Assembly (NCBI GenBank): GCA_028456385.1
Contig: JALNQF010000056.1
Span: 167,112 to 231,111, forward strand
Reading direction: 5' to 3'
DNA: 64,000 bases
DNA from: Ophiosphaerella korrae
Lineage: Eukaryota > Ascomycota > Dothideomycetes > Pleosporales > Phaeosphaeriaceae
The notes under the pieces are model-generated. The model saw only the letters and a list, made by a program, of their open reading frames with translations, did no database searches and was not told the origin of the DNA. This document shows, piece after piece, positions 10,755-22,404 of this stretch. The first letter of the stretch is position 1; every line of letters starts with the position of its first letter. The position numbers and the translations under genes were made by a program.

Positions 10755-11941
10755 AATGGCTTCGTATTAATATGTCTTGCTAAGGTGTTGCAGGCAGGTG
10801 GTGGCGATTGCGCGCTGCGCAAAAAGGGCAGGAGGAAGAAGCGACGTGGATTGCGCGCAGACAGACGGAGGATGGCAAGCAACACCGACGGCGTGACAGG
10901 GCAAAGCTCAAGCCAAAACACGGCCAAAGGCAAAGGCAGGCGCGGTTGGGGCTCTGGGTGAGTGCAGCAGGCGCGCGGTCTGATTCCAGTCCAGGTGGTG
11001 AGATGGCAAGTGCGTCCCGGCAATCGACGAGAGAGAGGAAAGAGCGATGGAAAGGTCGCACTTCGCTCATCCCTGTGCCAAGCCACTAGTATGTTCCCCA
11101 GACTGTTCTTCGCTCGTCCCACTTGGTTTCGCCCGCTTTGTCGAGCTCGCGTCCCCTTTGAGAGACCATGCCCTGTGTGCAGCCCTGCCGATTGGCCGCC
11201 GTCTGCCTGTGCCTATGCCGTTTGCAATCTCTGCTCTGGCAACACAGGGCCGAGCAAGCGCCTCCCTTTCGGTGAGCCACGCGGAAAGCGTGGCAGCAAG
11301 TCACGCGGTTTAGCGTCCTCAGCGCGCGCGACATGCTATGGCAGCTTGGAATCAGATCAGGGAGAGCACCTGTCTCCAATTACCCATCTCCATGATCCAT
11401 TGTTGCGCACTGCATCGTGCTGAATGCCAGCCACCAACTGCCCTCGATGAATGCCTCAGACTGTGTGGTGTTGTGACGCTCTCGACAGCTTCCATCCAGA
11501 CTTCAATCAGTGCTAGCCTGGTACACGTCAGAGAACTGCAGCTCACCATACTGCTGCAGAACAAAGACACGTCGTCACCAAGACAGAACAGGTGGGGCGT
11601 GGCCACGCCGACAGCGCACAGGACGCGCTCTACGACACATGGTCGGCTCAGAGAAAAATTCATATCTAGCTGGTAGCATGCTTTCCATCATATCATGCCA
11701 TGACACGCCCGAGAGATACTCGATGTGTTGAAGGATTCTACCCTGGGTCCATCAGCCGCGCCAAATGGCCCCGCCAGGCACCTAGCCAATCACATGTCGC
11801 GAACCTTAGGGCCAAAAGCGGTGAATAGCAACCCCGCAGCCCTAAGCCTTGAGCCTTGAGCCTTGAGCCCTTCAATCAACAATCCACACCATCTTCTTAA
11901 CTACCAACATCTTTAGACAACCTACCAACCCACCCCCAAAC
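10755..11941. promoter_or_regulatory. Divergent intergenic region of BQT4-like gene and RDI1, 1.19 kb
   Basis: GC-balanced sequence without a convincing coding frame. Overlapping open frames here look like chance. A short 7-bp tandem (gccttga, three copies) sits at 11846-11866, about 75 bp upstream of the RDI1 start. Confidence 0.35.
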
Positions 11942-12702
11942 ATGGCAGATCACCACGACGATTTGCACGCAGAGCAGACCGAGGGCTTCAAGGTCGGCGA
12001 GAAGAAGACTATTGACGAGTATCAAAAGCTGGGTACGTTCCTCAGCCGTTTGCCCTTGACTCTCACCCAGACTGACCTCCCCCGCCACAGACCAGAACGA
12101 CGAGTCGCTCCAGAAATGGAAAGCTTCTCTCGGTCTCGGCCAGGGTAAGGACATCTCTAACCCCAATGATCCTCGCAAATGCGTCATCCTCTCGCTCGGT
12201 CTCGAGGTTGACGGTCGCGACGACATCATCATCGACCTACGGTCACCCGGTGCTGTTGAGGAGCTCCAGAGTAAACCCTTCACAATCAAGGAAGGTGCTA
12301 CCTTTCGCATGAAGGCACAGTTCTTGGTTCAGCACGAGATCCTGGCGGGCTTGAAATATCTCCAGAAGGTCTCACGCATGGGGGTCGGTAGCAAGATGCA
12401 AGAAATGATGGTAGGCTCACAATCGGTGCGGCTAACTACGTGTACATGGGCTAAAAGTGACAACAGGGTTCATACGGCCCCAACACCGAGGAGAAGCCAT
12501 TCTACGAGAAGAAGTGTATGTACCCGAGCTCCGCGCCTTGCTCCAGATCCATCTGACCTCCTTCGCAGTTGAGCCTGAAACTGCTCCTTCCGGCATGCTC
12601 GGCCGTGGACACTATGAAGCCGTCTCCAAGTTCGTTGACGATGACAACCATACGCATCTTCAGTTCAAATGGTCCTTTGACATCAAGAAGGACTGGAAAT
12701 GA
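11942..12702 (+). CDS. RDI1: Rho GDP-dissociation inhibitor
   Basis: Four exons (11942-12032, 12091-12410, 12467-12515, 12569-12702) give 197 residues. The short regulatory arm (GEKKTIDEYQKLDQNDESLQ) precedes the immunoglobulin-like domain with DPRKCVILSLGLEVDGR, FTIKEGATFRMKAQF and MGVGSKMQEMMGSYGP. It ends in the canonical FDIKKDWK. RhoGDI extracts prenylated Rho/Cdc42/Rac GTPases from membranes and keeps them GDP-bound in the cytosol. Length and motifs match the family. A GTAAGG inside exon 2 (12146) was not used as a donor, because the read-through residues are conserved in the family. Confidence 0.94.
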
Positions 12703-12964
12703 AGCCGTGGCGAACAGTGAAGCTCGGCGCGGATTCGAGGGGCACAGTCAGGTGATTTGGCGAGTTGGGTAGGATTAAATGCTACGGCAGAAATATAGGG
12801 TACCATGGGCACCCGCAAAATAACGAAGTAACGGCTGACAATGTCGATGTTGATCAACTCCAGGCTGACCTCGGTCCGCATACATGAGACTTTCTGTAGC
12901 AATTGTACGATTGTCACTGAGGGATTTTTACTTGTTGAACGTATGGGTGTGCGCTTGTTTGACA

Positions 12965-13687
12965 TTATTTTTGACATTCCAATTCCTGGAAATGGAACCA
13001 CCTCGCTGCAATCCTCTTCACCTTCACGGTCCGACCCACCCATGCTCTCTCATTGCTATTGGAACCAAACCGCCGTGCTGAGGCGTTGAGGATGGAGACT
13101 TCTTGCTCCCAGGGATCCCGGCTTTCATCGTGTTCATTCTCAGTTTCGTGTTCTATGTCTCCCTCGCCCATTTCACAGTCTTGTGTCTCATTTTGTTGCT
13201 CGATGTTCCTACCTTGACTTTGGCACTCGACTACATGAAGTAGCACATTTGCTCTGTGAGCGCTTTCTACCGCCGCTGCAAACGACCTCGCAAGCCCCTG
13301 GGCTGAGAAGAAAGATGTTGGGGCATGCAAGGCCAATGGATTCACCAGGACCAGCCTCGCTTTTCGCTGAGGTTCATCGTCGTGCGCAATACTATTTGGT
13401 CCATGATATGTGGTCAGATAGGCCAGCAGTGTTTGCACCGAGGCACAGAAAACGAGCTTGACATGGCGAGTGGTGAACAGGTTGTGCAGTGAGGGCGTGA
13501 CCAGCTGCTCAACCTGGCTCTGACTACTCTGGTTCCGCTGGAGCGAAAGCGTGAGCTGGTGCAGGAAGGCATCACGAGTCGAGCAGACGACGAGAGTGGT
13601 GGAAGTTATGTCCGACTGCGTAGCCACGACGTGCTGTAGTAGACCAAACAGTGTTAGCGGATAGAGCACCGCCGGCAACAGCGACAT
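12965..13687 (-). CDS. Conserved fungal protein of unknown function
   Basis: A single exon from the ATG at 13687 gives 240 residues. Upstream in-frame ATGs exist at 13732 and 13843, but the one chosen has the better context (A at -3) and sits just before the conserved-looking MSLLPAVLYPLTLFGLLQH. The protein alternates beta-strand-like hydrophobic runs (TTLVVCSTRDAF, VKLVFCASVQTLLAYL, ARLVLVNPLALH) with helices, then an acidic Glu/Asp/Asn linker, and ends with WVGRTVKVKRIAARWFHF. The layout hints at a small alpha/beta, perhaps RecA-like, fold without a Walker A loop, so a Shu-type recombination accessory protein is one guess. I cannot assign a function. Confidence 0.65.
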   Translation of the reverse strand: MSLLPAVLYPLTLFGLLQHVVATQSDITSTTLVVCSTRDAFLHQLTLSLQRNQSSQSQVEQLVTPSLHNLFTTRHVKLVFCASVQTLLAYLTTYHGPNSIAHDDEPQRKARLVLVNPLALHAPTSFFSAQGLARSFAAAVESAHRANVLLHVVECQSQGRNIEQQNETQDCEMGEGDIEHETENEHDESRDPWEQEVSILNASARRFGSNSNERAWVGRTVKVKRIAARWFHFQELECQK

Positions 13688-14024
13688 GTTGGTGGTGGAG
13701 CTGCTTCCAGACCGCAGCCGTCGTATGCGCATGCCTCTTTTTACCGTCCGTGAGACAGGCGGGTGTTGAATTATCGGAAGGTTGTGCCTACGAATCGGCA
13801 GCAAAGCCCCTCTTCCGCGGGGGCCATCCTGGTGTCCCGCCATCAACGTCGCGCAATCCAGCGTATGGCCGGAGCACCGTCAAACCACTTACTTCACCCA
13901 CCTGCTCGCCCCAAGGCCAAAGTCCCTGTCCGACTGTGCATAGCTGGTCTGATTTCTGTCAGAGCGGATTTGCTTTCGGCAGAGCGGAGCTGAGCTGAGC
14001 GAAGTTGCAGCGTAGGCTGCGGCC
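13688..14024. promoter_or_regulatory. Divergent promoter region
   Basis: 337 bp between the conserved protein (minus) and the AP-3 beta gene (plus). No recognised motif. Confidence 0.35.
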
Positions 14025-16759
14025 ATGGAGTCGATAAGTCGCATCTCAAGCTTGCTGGAGACAGGTAGGCTCGCCTCCCACGTTTATTTATGTCTTTCGC
14101 CGTTTGCCTTTCCCGTGCTATTTATTTATTTTTGTATTTTTGCTTGTACTTGTACTTGTACTTGTATTTGTACTTTCTGGTGTTGCTATGCATCCGTCCA
14201 ACTTTGCTCACTGGTCTCTTTCCACAGCACGCGACCTTACCCTCGAAGCCGCCACAAATGCCAGCAATGCCCGGCGAAGTGCCACCAAAGAGCTGCCCTC
14301 GGGCCAGCTCAAGAAGCTACTGGATAGTAGGGCGGAGCGCGAGGTGTTGGAAGGCCTGAGAAGAGTCGTTACTGTAGGAGCTTCCCCGCCATGACCTGGA
14401 ACTTTGGAAAAGAGCCTGGAACGGCTGGATGGGCTGAGACTGACTCTGAGGAACATAGATGTCCTACCGCCAACCTCCTTCGCAGACGCTCCCTTTCTTC
14501 TCCCATGTCATCAAGAATGTGGCGTCGCCATCGCTTCCTGTCAAAAAGCTTGTGTATATCTACCTGCTCCAACATGCCGAACACGAACCAGATACTGCGC
14601 TTCTCTCCATCAACACGATCCAGAAGTCTCTCACAGATACGAATCCTCAGCTCCGCGCTCTCGCACTGCGGGTCATGTCGAGCATTAGAGTGCCCGTCAT
14701 CAGCCAAATTGTCAGCTTGGGCATCAAGCGAGGTGCTGGAGACATGTCGCCACTTGTAAGACGAGCTGCTGCATTGGCTATACCCAAGTGTTACCGACTA
14801 GACCCCAACACGGAGCCCCAGCTTCTAGAATACCTCTCGACACTCCTAGGCGACAAGCAGTACTTCGTCTCTGGTGCTGCCGTGGCCACATTCCTTGAGC
14901 TATGTCCCGATCGTTTCGACCTACTACATCCACATTACCGCTCTTTGGTAAAGAAGCTGGTTGATATGGATGAGTGGGGCCAGTTGGCGACATTACGTTT
15001 GATGATGGTTTATGTTCGCAAATGCTTTCCACGAAGGACAAGAAAGGTTCCAAAGGCTCAGACTAGCAGCAGCACGACTGCGAAGCCCACAAAAAGCACG
15101 AAAGGCTTCTACGATACAGAGAGTGATTCAGGTGAGGAGGGCGAGAAAGAACAGGATATGGAGGATGTTGTGGTGCTAGACCCAGACCTCGAACTGCTCC
15201 TGAAAGCTTGCCAGCCGCTTCTACTGTCTCGCAATTCTGCAGTGGTGGTGGCAGTAGCACGAGCGTACCTATATCTAGGGACACCAGAATATCTCATTCA
15301 AGCCGTGGGACCACTGGTATCACTGTTGCGATCCGCCGGCGACATCCAACATGTTGCGTTGTACAACATTGTTCAAGTCTGCTTGAAACGTCCGGAGCCG
15401 TTTGTGAAATATTATACGCACTTTTTGGTGCGTTCAATAGATGCACCGCATATATGGCAACTGAAGCTGGAGCTTCTAACTCTGATATTCCCGTATGCGC
15501 AACTACGACTGCAGAATTTAATTCTGGCTGAGCTCAGCCACTTCTCGCATTCTGGCAGCCTCGACTCATCCCTAGTACGGGGATCAGTACGTGCCATAGG
15601 GCGCTGCTCACAGAGTCCCGCGACAAGTCCCCAAACATCAGCCAGGTGTTTGAGACTCTTACTCAAACACATTGGGTCCGCAGATGGCCATTTAGTTGCC
15701 GAATCGCTGGAGGTCATCCGACACCTCATTCAACGAGATCCGAACGCTCACCGAACAACGGTAGTTCGACTTGCAAAACACCTTGATGCAGCAACGAGCC
15801 CACAGGCTAGAGCAAGTATTATCTGGCTCGTCGGCGAATTCGCAGGCCTGGACCCAGAAAACAATATTGCTGCAGATGTCCTACGCATTCTAGTCAAAGG
15901 ATTTGCAGACGAAGCTGAACCAGCTAAACTTCAGATTGTGCTACTAGCGGCGAAGGTCTACATCCACCATCTAACCGCAAACCCGCCGCCTGAGTCCCCA
16001 AAAGTAGAAGAATCAAAGTCGAGCTTGTCGTTACTTGATAGTTACCACGAAGAAGGTGGTTTCCGAGACGCAAGCCTTGATGCACCAGTTCAACCAATTG
16101 ATGCACAACAACAGGAGAAACCACATCCGATCAAGGCATTATACGATTACGTTATCCTGCTCACTAGATACGATACCTCCTACGACCTACGCGACCGTGC
16201 CCGTGTATACAAAGCCCTCCTTGCGACGCCAACGTCCACGCAGCTTGCTTCACTTCTATTACTTGCACCCAAACCCGTGCCGCATATCCCCAGCCCAAGC
16301 GAGACACGGAAAGGTTATGTTCTTGGCAGTGCTAGTCTGGTTATTGGCGATGAAGGCGGTGTGGGCGGTCTACAAGGCTACGATGACCTTCCACGCTGGG
16401 TCAAGGAAGGCGACGAGCCAGATCCTGCACTGCGAGATGAAATCTCCTCAACAACCACTTCCGCTTACGACTCTTCAAGGACAATGTCGGCGGCAGATAG
16501 ACTCGATGCTGCGACAGGGGGTAGCAGTAGGACACCCGAGAGTATTTTGTCTCCACAAAGCCTGAATGGGGTTGGAGATATAGGTGTAGGAGCTGGTGGG
16601 AGCAAAAGCAAGGAGAAAACGCTGGATGACTGGTTGGCGGAAGAGAGCGCGAGTGAAGAAGAGACAGATGATGATGACGACGAAGAAGAAACAGATGAGG
16701 AAAGTGAATACGAAACGGAAAGCGAGAGTGGAGATGAACAGAGTAGACTAGTCAAGTAG
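14025..16759 (+). CDS. APL6: AP-3 complex subunit beta
   Basis: Three exons (14025-14064, 14228-14373, 14459-16759) encode 828 residues. The adaptin N-terminus is clear: a helical trunk with FFSHVIKNVASPSLPVKKLVYIY, LLSINTIQKSLTD, ALRVMSSIRVPVISQIV and AAALAIPKCYRLDPN, followed by further HEAT-like repeats to about residue 600. The C-terminal tail is Ser-rich and very acidic (a run of Asp/Glu near the end), as in AP-3 beta. AP-3 carries cargo such as alkaline phosphatase from Golgi/endosome directly to the vacuole. The first exon encodes only 13 codons. Intron 1 (163 nt) contains a 6-bp microsatellite. Length and motifs favour AP-3 over AP-1/AP-2 beta chains. Confidence 0.92.
14143..14175 (+). 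repeat. Hexanucleotide microsatellite cttgta
   Basis: About five and a half copies of cttgta (one is tttgta) inside intron 1 of the AP-3 beta gene. No coding effect is expected. Confidence 0.85.
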
Positions 16760-17140
16760 TCATGCGACAAAGGACCGCCTGGCTTGGGCATCTGATGATA
16801 GCGATACACAATTAAATTCAACTCTACAATAGCACTTTGGATCAATGTGTCTACTGAAAGCTTGTGTTGAAAGAGCTAGACCTTGAGGGTTGATAGCGAC
16901 GAATCGGAGGCATAGCTTCTCCACAGCCGAGGCATGCGATGGGAAGTGGACCGCACCCCATGCTTCGATGTCATCCCATCCATGCTAGCTTGGTCGTCTC
17001 TCATTGCTCGGAACAGCTCCTTCGCGATGCTATGGGGTTTCTCTGCCTCTTGAGATCCCCAGTGGCAATTGACCCCAAACATTCTGCCAGCACATTCGAC
17101 ACCTCCTAAGTTGACGAGCTGTTGTGCAGCGAACGACGAA
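16760..17140. other. Intergenic, 381 bp
   Basis: 3' region of AP-3 beta and 5' region of the acyltransferase. Nothing else was recognised. Confidence 0.4.
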
Positions 17141-19707
17141 ATGCCGAACTCGAAAAAAAGTCGCAAGTCTGCTCCCTCAGTCACAAGCGCAGAACAGGCT
17201 CCCGACCTCAGCATCACGGCCGACGATCGAGTCTATCTGCATGCAGCCGGCTACAATGAGTCGCCCGATCGCGGCCTCATCCACAGCATGGCACGCTTCC
17301 GCTCATCGCCCCTCGATTTCATTCGCGAAGTGTCCCTTCACTTCTCCGGCACAGGATGGCGTTCGTTCGACCACATCATCGGGCAGCCAGAATACTACTC
17401 GGGATTCAGCGAGGATATGAAAACACGCGTGTTGAGTAGCCCAATGCTCGTCGCAAAGGTGCGAGAGCTTGCCGAGAAGAGGGCCGAGGTCGAGGCAAAG
17501 GACGGCATACTGGGCGAAGATGCGCAGAATGGAGACGGCGTTGGAGAGAATAACAGAAAAAGGAAGCGGACGGTCCAAATCGAGGAGTCGTTGATGGAAG
17601 TGTGCGATACCTGGACGGATGGCATGATTTGCAAGATGGAGAGCAAAGGCTTCATCCGAGGCGCATACTACCTCGCGACCCAACTGTTGACCAGAGCTTA
17701 TCACCAGGGCGTACATGTATCCAGTGAGGAGGTGCTACGGCTACGTGGTGTCGCTGAAAAAGCTGCCAAAGACAAGCACTCCATCATCTTTCTGCCATGC
17801 CATCGTTCGCATGTCGATTATGTCTCATTGCAGATTATCTGCTATCGCCTAGGTCTGGCTCTGCCCACAGTTGTTGCAGGCGACAATTTGAACTTTCCAG
17901 TTGTTGGGTCATTCTTGCAACATGCAGGTGCCATGTGGATACGACGAAGCTTTGGAGATGATCAGCTGTATATTACTTTGGTGCAAGCATACATTGACAC
18001 CCTTCTTCAGAACGGTTACAACCTGGAATGTTTCGTTGAGGGTGGGCGGAGTAGGACGGGCAAGCTTCTGCCGCCAAAATTTGGGATTTTGAGTTACATG
18101 CTTGATAGTGTTGCAAGTGGGAGAGTGGACGATGCTATCATTTGCCCTGTTTCGACGCAGTACGATAAGGTCATTGAGGTCGAGTATGGCTACTTCTGGA
18201 TATACTCTTCGAATGTCACGCTGACCTGAATAGTTCTTACATCAGTGAGCTCCTTGGTCAGCCCAAACCGAAAGAAAACCTCATGGACTTTCTTTCTGCA
18301 TCATCGGTTCTGTCTCTCAAACTCGGGCGTGTAGATGTACGATTTCACGAACCGTGGTCTCTACGTACATTTATCAATCAACAACGTGAGCGCTTTACTA
18401 AGCTTCCGCAACAAATTGATACGAAAGAAGATCGGATACGACTACTGCGCACACTTGGGTACAAAGTGCTCTCTGAAATTAACGATGTTTCGGTAGTAAT
18501 GCCAACGGCGCTTGTTGGTACAGTATTACTTACGTTGAGAGGGAGAGGAGTAGGAAAGGCAGAACTGATTAGAAGAGTGGAATGGCTCAGTGAGCGAGTG
18601 CGAGCGCAAGGCGGCAGAGTCGCTCATTTTGGAAATTTGCCCACAAGTGTAGTAATAGATCGAGCACTTGAAGTGCTTGGTCCAGGACTTGTAGGGCTTG
18701 TTCCTGGCTTGCCTGAGGATACATTCTACGCAGTCGATCGGTAAGTCTCACATTTCTTTTCATGTCAACACGGCTAAACAAACTACAGCTTCCAACTTTC
18801 TTTCTACCGCAACATGACCATCCACCTCTTCATCCTGCAATCTCTTGTCTCCGCCGCGCTCTATACGCACGTCAAGCTAGGTGGCGGACCCGAGTACCAA
18901 CGCATGTCTTACGCCGACCTACACGCCCAAGTCTACTTCCTTTCGCAACTCTTCCGTGGCGAATTCATCTTCCCAACCGAAGGCCTCGACTACAATCTAA
19001 ACAAAACCCTTGACGGCCTCGAAGCTGACGACGTAATCAAGATCACACGCAAGGAGTCACTCGATGGCAAAGGTAGCATTGAATATGTCGAACTAAGCGA
19101 CAGAGAACGCGAAACCGGCCGCGAAAACTTTGACTTCTACTGTTTTCTCATCTGGCCCTTTATCGAAGCCACCTGGCTTGGGGCCATGAGCCTCATGATG
19201 CTCACCCCACCACTCAAATACTCCCCGTCCCCCTCTGAATCCTGGCTCAACCTCAAAAAAGTGCAAGATCGCGCGCAGCTCTTTGGCAAAACGCTCTACC
19301 ACCAAGGCGACCTATCCTACTTCGAGGCCGTGAACAAAGAAACGCTCAAGAACGCATACACTCGCTTTGAAGAAGAGGGCATGGTCCTAGTCAGCAAATC
19401 CGGAGGCAACAGGGCGGCGCCGACGATCCGGCTTGCGGATGATTGGTGTCCGGTGCGCGGGTCGCGGGGCATTATTGCGGACGGCCCGTTGTGGAGGTTT
19501 GCGGAGCGGATTAGTGCGAGTCGCAGGGAGGGCAAGAATCGACGGGACGGGGCGACGGTACAACATCGCGTATTGGGGCTGGCGGATGTGGTGGGCGAGG
19601 GGTTGTGGGGGGAGGGCGTGAAGGATGGGAGGGCTGAGGCCGGCGAGGTAAAGAAGGGGCCAGCAAAGGGGCGGAGAAAAATGGTTGGAGGAATGGCGCG
19701 GTTGTGA
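17141..19707 (+). CDS. PlsB/DHAPAT-family glycerolipid acyltransferase, probably peroxisomal
   Basis: Three exons (17141-18183, 18234-18740, 18789-19707) encode 822 residues. The acyltransferase core has the HX4D box (HRSHVD, His near residue 224), then GDNLNFPVVGSFLQHAGAMWIRRS, FVEGGRSRTGK, and ICPVSTQYDKVIE just before the first intron. These are the four PlsB-type blocks. Such enzymes acylate glycerol-3-phosphate or dihydroxyacetone phosphate with acyl-CoA, the first step of phospholipid and ether-lipid synthesis. The C-terminus is Ala-Arg-Leu, which fits the peroxisomal PTS1 consensus and supports a DHAPAT (GNPAT)-like role. The first ATG in frame is at 17141. An N-terminal ~110-residue segment and a Lys/Arg-rich insert near residue 140 precede the core. 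The exact substrate is uncertain. Confidence 0.88.
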
Positions 19708-19926
19708 GAGCCATATTCAGCTCAGCCCAATAATTAATCATGCAAGCAGATCAAGTAGATTCAAGACGCAGCATCGCACAAGCTTCGTTTGTTTTCGTGT
19801 TTCTACCCTTTTCGATACTGCACTTCGACATAAGCAAATGGTCATGTACACTTATCGTCACACTGCATGCGCCATCTGCACCGATCGACGCCGCCATCGG
19901 CACAACCTGCCCTCTCCCACACCAAC

Positions 19927-21692
19927 TCAAAATATCTCCCACAAACTAACCTTGCCATCCTTCGCCCCGGCAACAACCAAATGCTTTAGCTGCAGCTGCT
20001 TTTCCCTCTGCCGCGCCAATTTTCCTATGCCCGTCTCTCGGGCCACTACCTCGTGCCCTGCATCTTGGGGTTGGATATCGGCGGCGGGCAAGATGGTCGC
20101 GAAGTCAACGGCGTGCACGCCTTCTTTATGCCATTTCAGGACGGCAGCTTCTTTGAGCGTTTTACTGCTGTAGATGCGGATCCGGGCGTCCCAGCCTGCG
20201 GTTGCGAAGAGGCGGCCGTCGGAGCGTACGCGGAGGGATTGTTGGCCTGCGTGTTTGGTGTTACTGGTTTTATGGGGGGGTTGTTTGGTGACGGGTGTTG
20301 GAGGGGGCGGTGATGCAGGGTTGGATTGTGGGGGGGCGGTAGACAGGAGTGAAGACAATCCGGCGGGTTTGGATGCAGTTGGTTCGGGTGAGTGGATAGG
20401 GCGTTTTGTGAACGAGAGTGATGTGGTTGGAGCGGAGCTTATGGGCTTTTCTCGTATTCGAGGATTTTTTGAGGGGTTGGATGTTTGTGGTGATAGGAGA
20501 GCTTTATCGCTAGGCGGACTTGAATCGGTTGGTATTGCTTCTGCAGAACGACCATTTTGTGTCAACTCAGAGTTTGGTCGGTCTGAAGCAGCAAGTACTT
20601 CTGGTATACGATGCGCTGCAATAACTGCATCTGCAGATGATGTATAGTACGCATTTGCGTCTGGAGATGCGTCTAGTGATAAGATGGGTTGGGTGTGAGG
20701 CTGGCTGAGGTATACGAGCTGCGCCAATCGTACACTTGGGCTTTTTTCATGCGGTAACTGGAATACAGCTGTCAAGCCGCCCTCATACCCAGCTAGTACC
20801 AATATGCTTTTTGAAGGATGGTGATGCACCAACTTCACAGCCATGACCATGCCTGCGTACGTCAGCATTGTCTCTCTTGGCATCGACACAGTCAGGCTGC
20901 TTTTGAATGACAGGTAAAGGAAATAGCGAATGACTGTCAACGATTGGGCGGGTTGAGTGAATATATTCAAAAGCTTGGTAGATGTACGCAGTGAGAATAC
21001 GCACTCACCAGAATCTGTTGTGGTAACATCGGGCACGATATATTTGAGCTTCTCCTCGGGGAGTTGATACACATTAATCCTCTTATCATCTGTGGCAGGC
21101 GTTGCTACAAGGATTGAACGCCCTGCAGCCAGCACAGGCTGACTCTTCGAGTCCGGGTGATCAGGGGGTCCAGTTGTCTTGACGATCATCTGCTCGTAGC
21201 ACATAGAAAAGGAACAGAAATTCAGAGTATTTACAGGAATTGTATGCAACAGCCATGGTTTTGGCCGTGGCGCTGTTGTATCCTCTGTGGGCAATATAGT
21301 AGAAAGTGATGTATCTGAGGGGCGCAGTTGCCAAACCCTTAGATTGTTGTCGCGTCCATGGCTAAGGGGAGAGAATACAGTCAGTCGATGCAGCAAGGTT
21401 GTTTTTACAACCAGTGAGCAGAAAGATGCAGATCTGAACATGATACTCACGTGATGAAGTTATCGTGGCCCCATTCGTCTGTGCCCAAGATGGCACCATA
21501 GTGCGCCTGCCATACGGCTAGCGGGCGTTTAGATTCTAGCTTCCAGCACACGACCCAGCCGTCTGCATCACCCGTCAGCAGTCGGGTGTTCTGACGCACA
21601 AACTGCACGCTATGGATCTGTGAAGCGTGGCCGCGTAAGATGTAGTAGGGCTGAGGTGGAGTAAGGGTGGCAGAGTGGCGGTTGAGGGCCAT
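19927..21692 (-). CDS. ASA1: ASTRA-associated protein 1, WD40 repeat protein
   Basis: Three exons (21451-21692, 21009-21361, 19927-20852) give 506 residues. WD40 blades start at once ([26 protein letters not shown]) and continue through [12 protein letters not shown] and [13 protein letters not shown]. They end with [22 protein letters not shown] and [15 protein letters not shown] Pro/Ser-rich insert of ~110 residues separates blades in the last exon. This arrangement matches fungal ASA1 of the ASTRA complex, which with Tra1, Tel2, Tti1/2 and Rvb1/2 supports assembly of PIKK-family kinases. The start at 21692 was chosen over 21722 because the conserved part begins immediately after it. Another WD40 family is the main alternative. 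Confidence 0.82.
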
Positions 21693-22404
21693 GTGTGGGC
21701 TGAGGTGGTTGACAAGGTGCAAGCAAATGGGTATCGAGTAGATAGCCGAGTCACAGGGGTGGCAGACTTAGCCTGCTTATATAATAGATATATATAATGG
21801 ACAGGAATAGATGGCGGATCATGGACCTTGACTTTGCGGTGTCAAAATCGCCAGGCAGCTGTAAGATGATGAATGCGGCTTGGCGCATGTCCTTGTGCAT
21901 GTATGGTAATATCTATGCAGTGATGCAGTGAAGGCTGATTCGGCTTGGATTGGGCGATCTCGATGACCAATTACAAGAGTGGCCAATTGATCGACTCACG
22001 GCCTCGATGGCGACGCTTGACTACGAATCCAAGACGCCTTCAGGTCGCTTATAGTTGCTAAAATTGTCCCCGCGCCCATGTCTTCTCCCCGACTTCCTTC
22101 GTCATTACCTGCAGTCGATGCGCCAGCCCAGCCAACACGGGCATAATTCAATAGTCCTGCTTTTGCGCCGCAACTAATCAATACCTATTCGATACCTACC
22201 CGTAGCTAGACAGGCATTCGCATTGCTGCTGCCCGAGGACAGCTTCCCTCCCCCCGGTGCCTTCCCCCGGCCCCGTCCACATTCGTCGCCTCCTTGTCGC
22301 GCTCAGCATTGCCGTCGCCACCATTACTACTGCGCTCTCCTCGCCAACCCAGCCCAACCCATTACCATTGACCCCGGGGCAGTGCCGTGTCGCAGGGCAA
22401 CGGC
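21693..22404. promoter_or_regulatory. Divergent promoter region of ASA1 and the Zn2Cys6 regulator
   Basis: 712 bp. The half next to the regulator is C-rich (22230-22400) and probably a transcribed leader. No specific site was recognised. Confidence 0.35.

Noticed and set aside
10755..11941. Several overlapping 80-150 codon frames on both strands
   Set aside because: No recognisable domain, mutual overlap, and low-complexity Arg/Ser/Pro content. Treated as chance frames in a divergent promoter region.
12146..12151. GTAAGG in RDI1 as an intron donor
   Set aside because: Reading through preserves the conserved Rho-GDI sequence (GLGQGKDISNPNDPRK), so no intron is needed.
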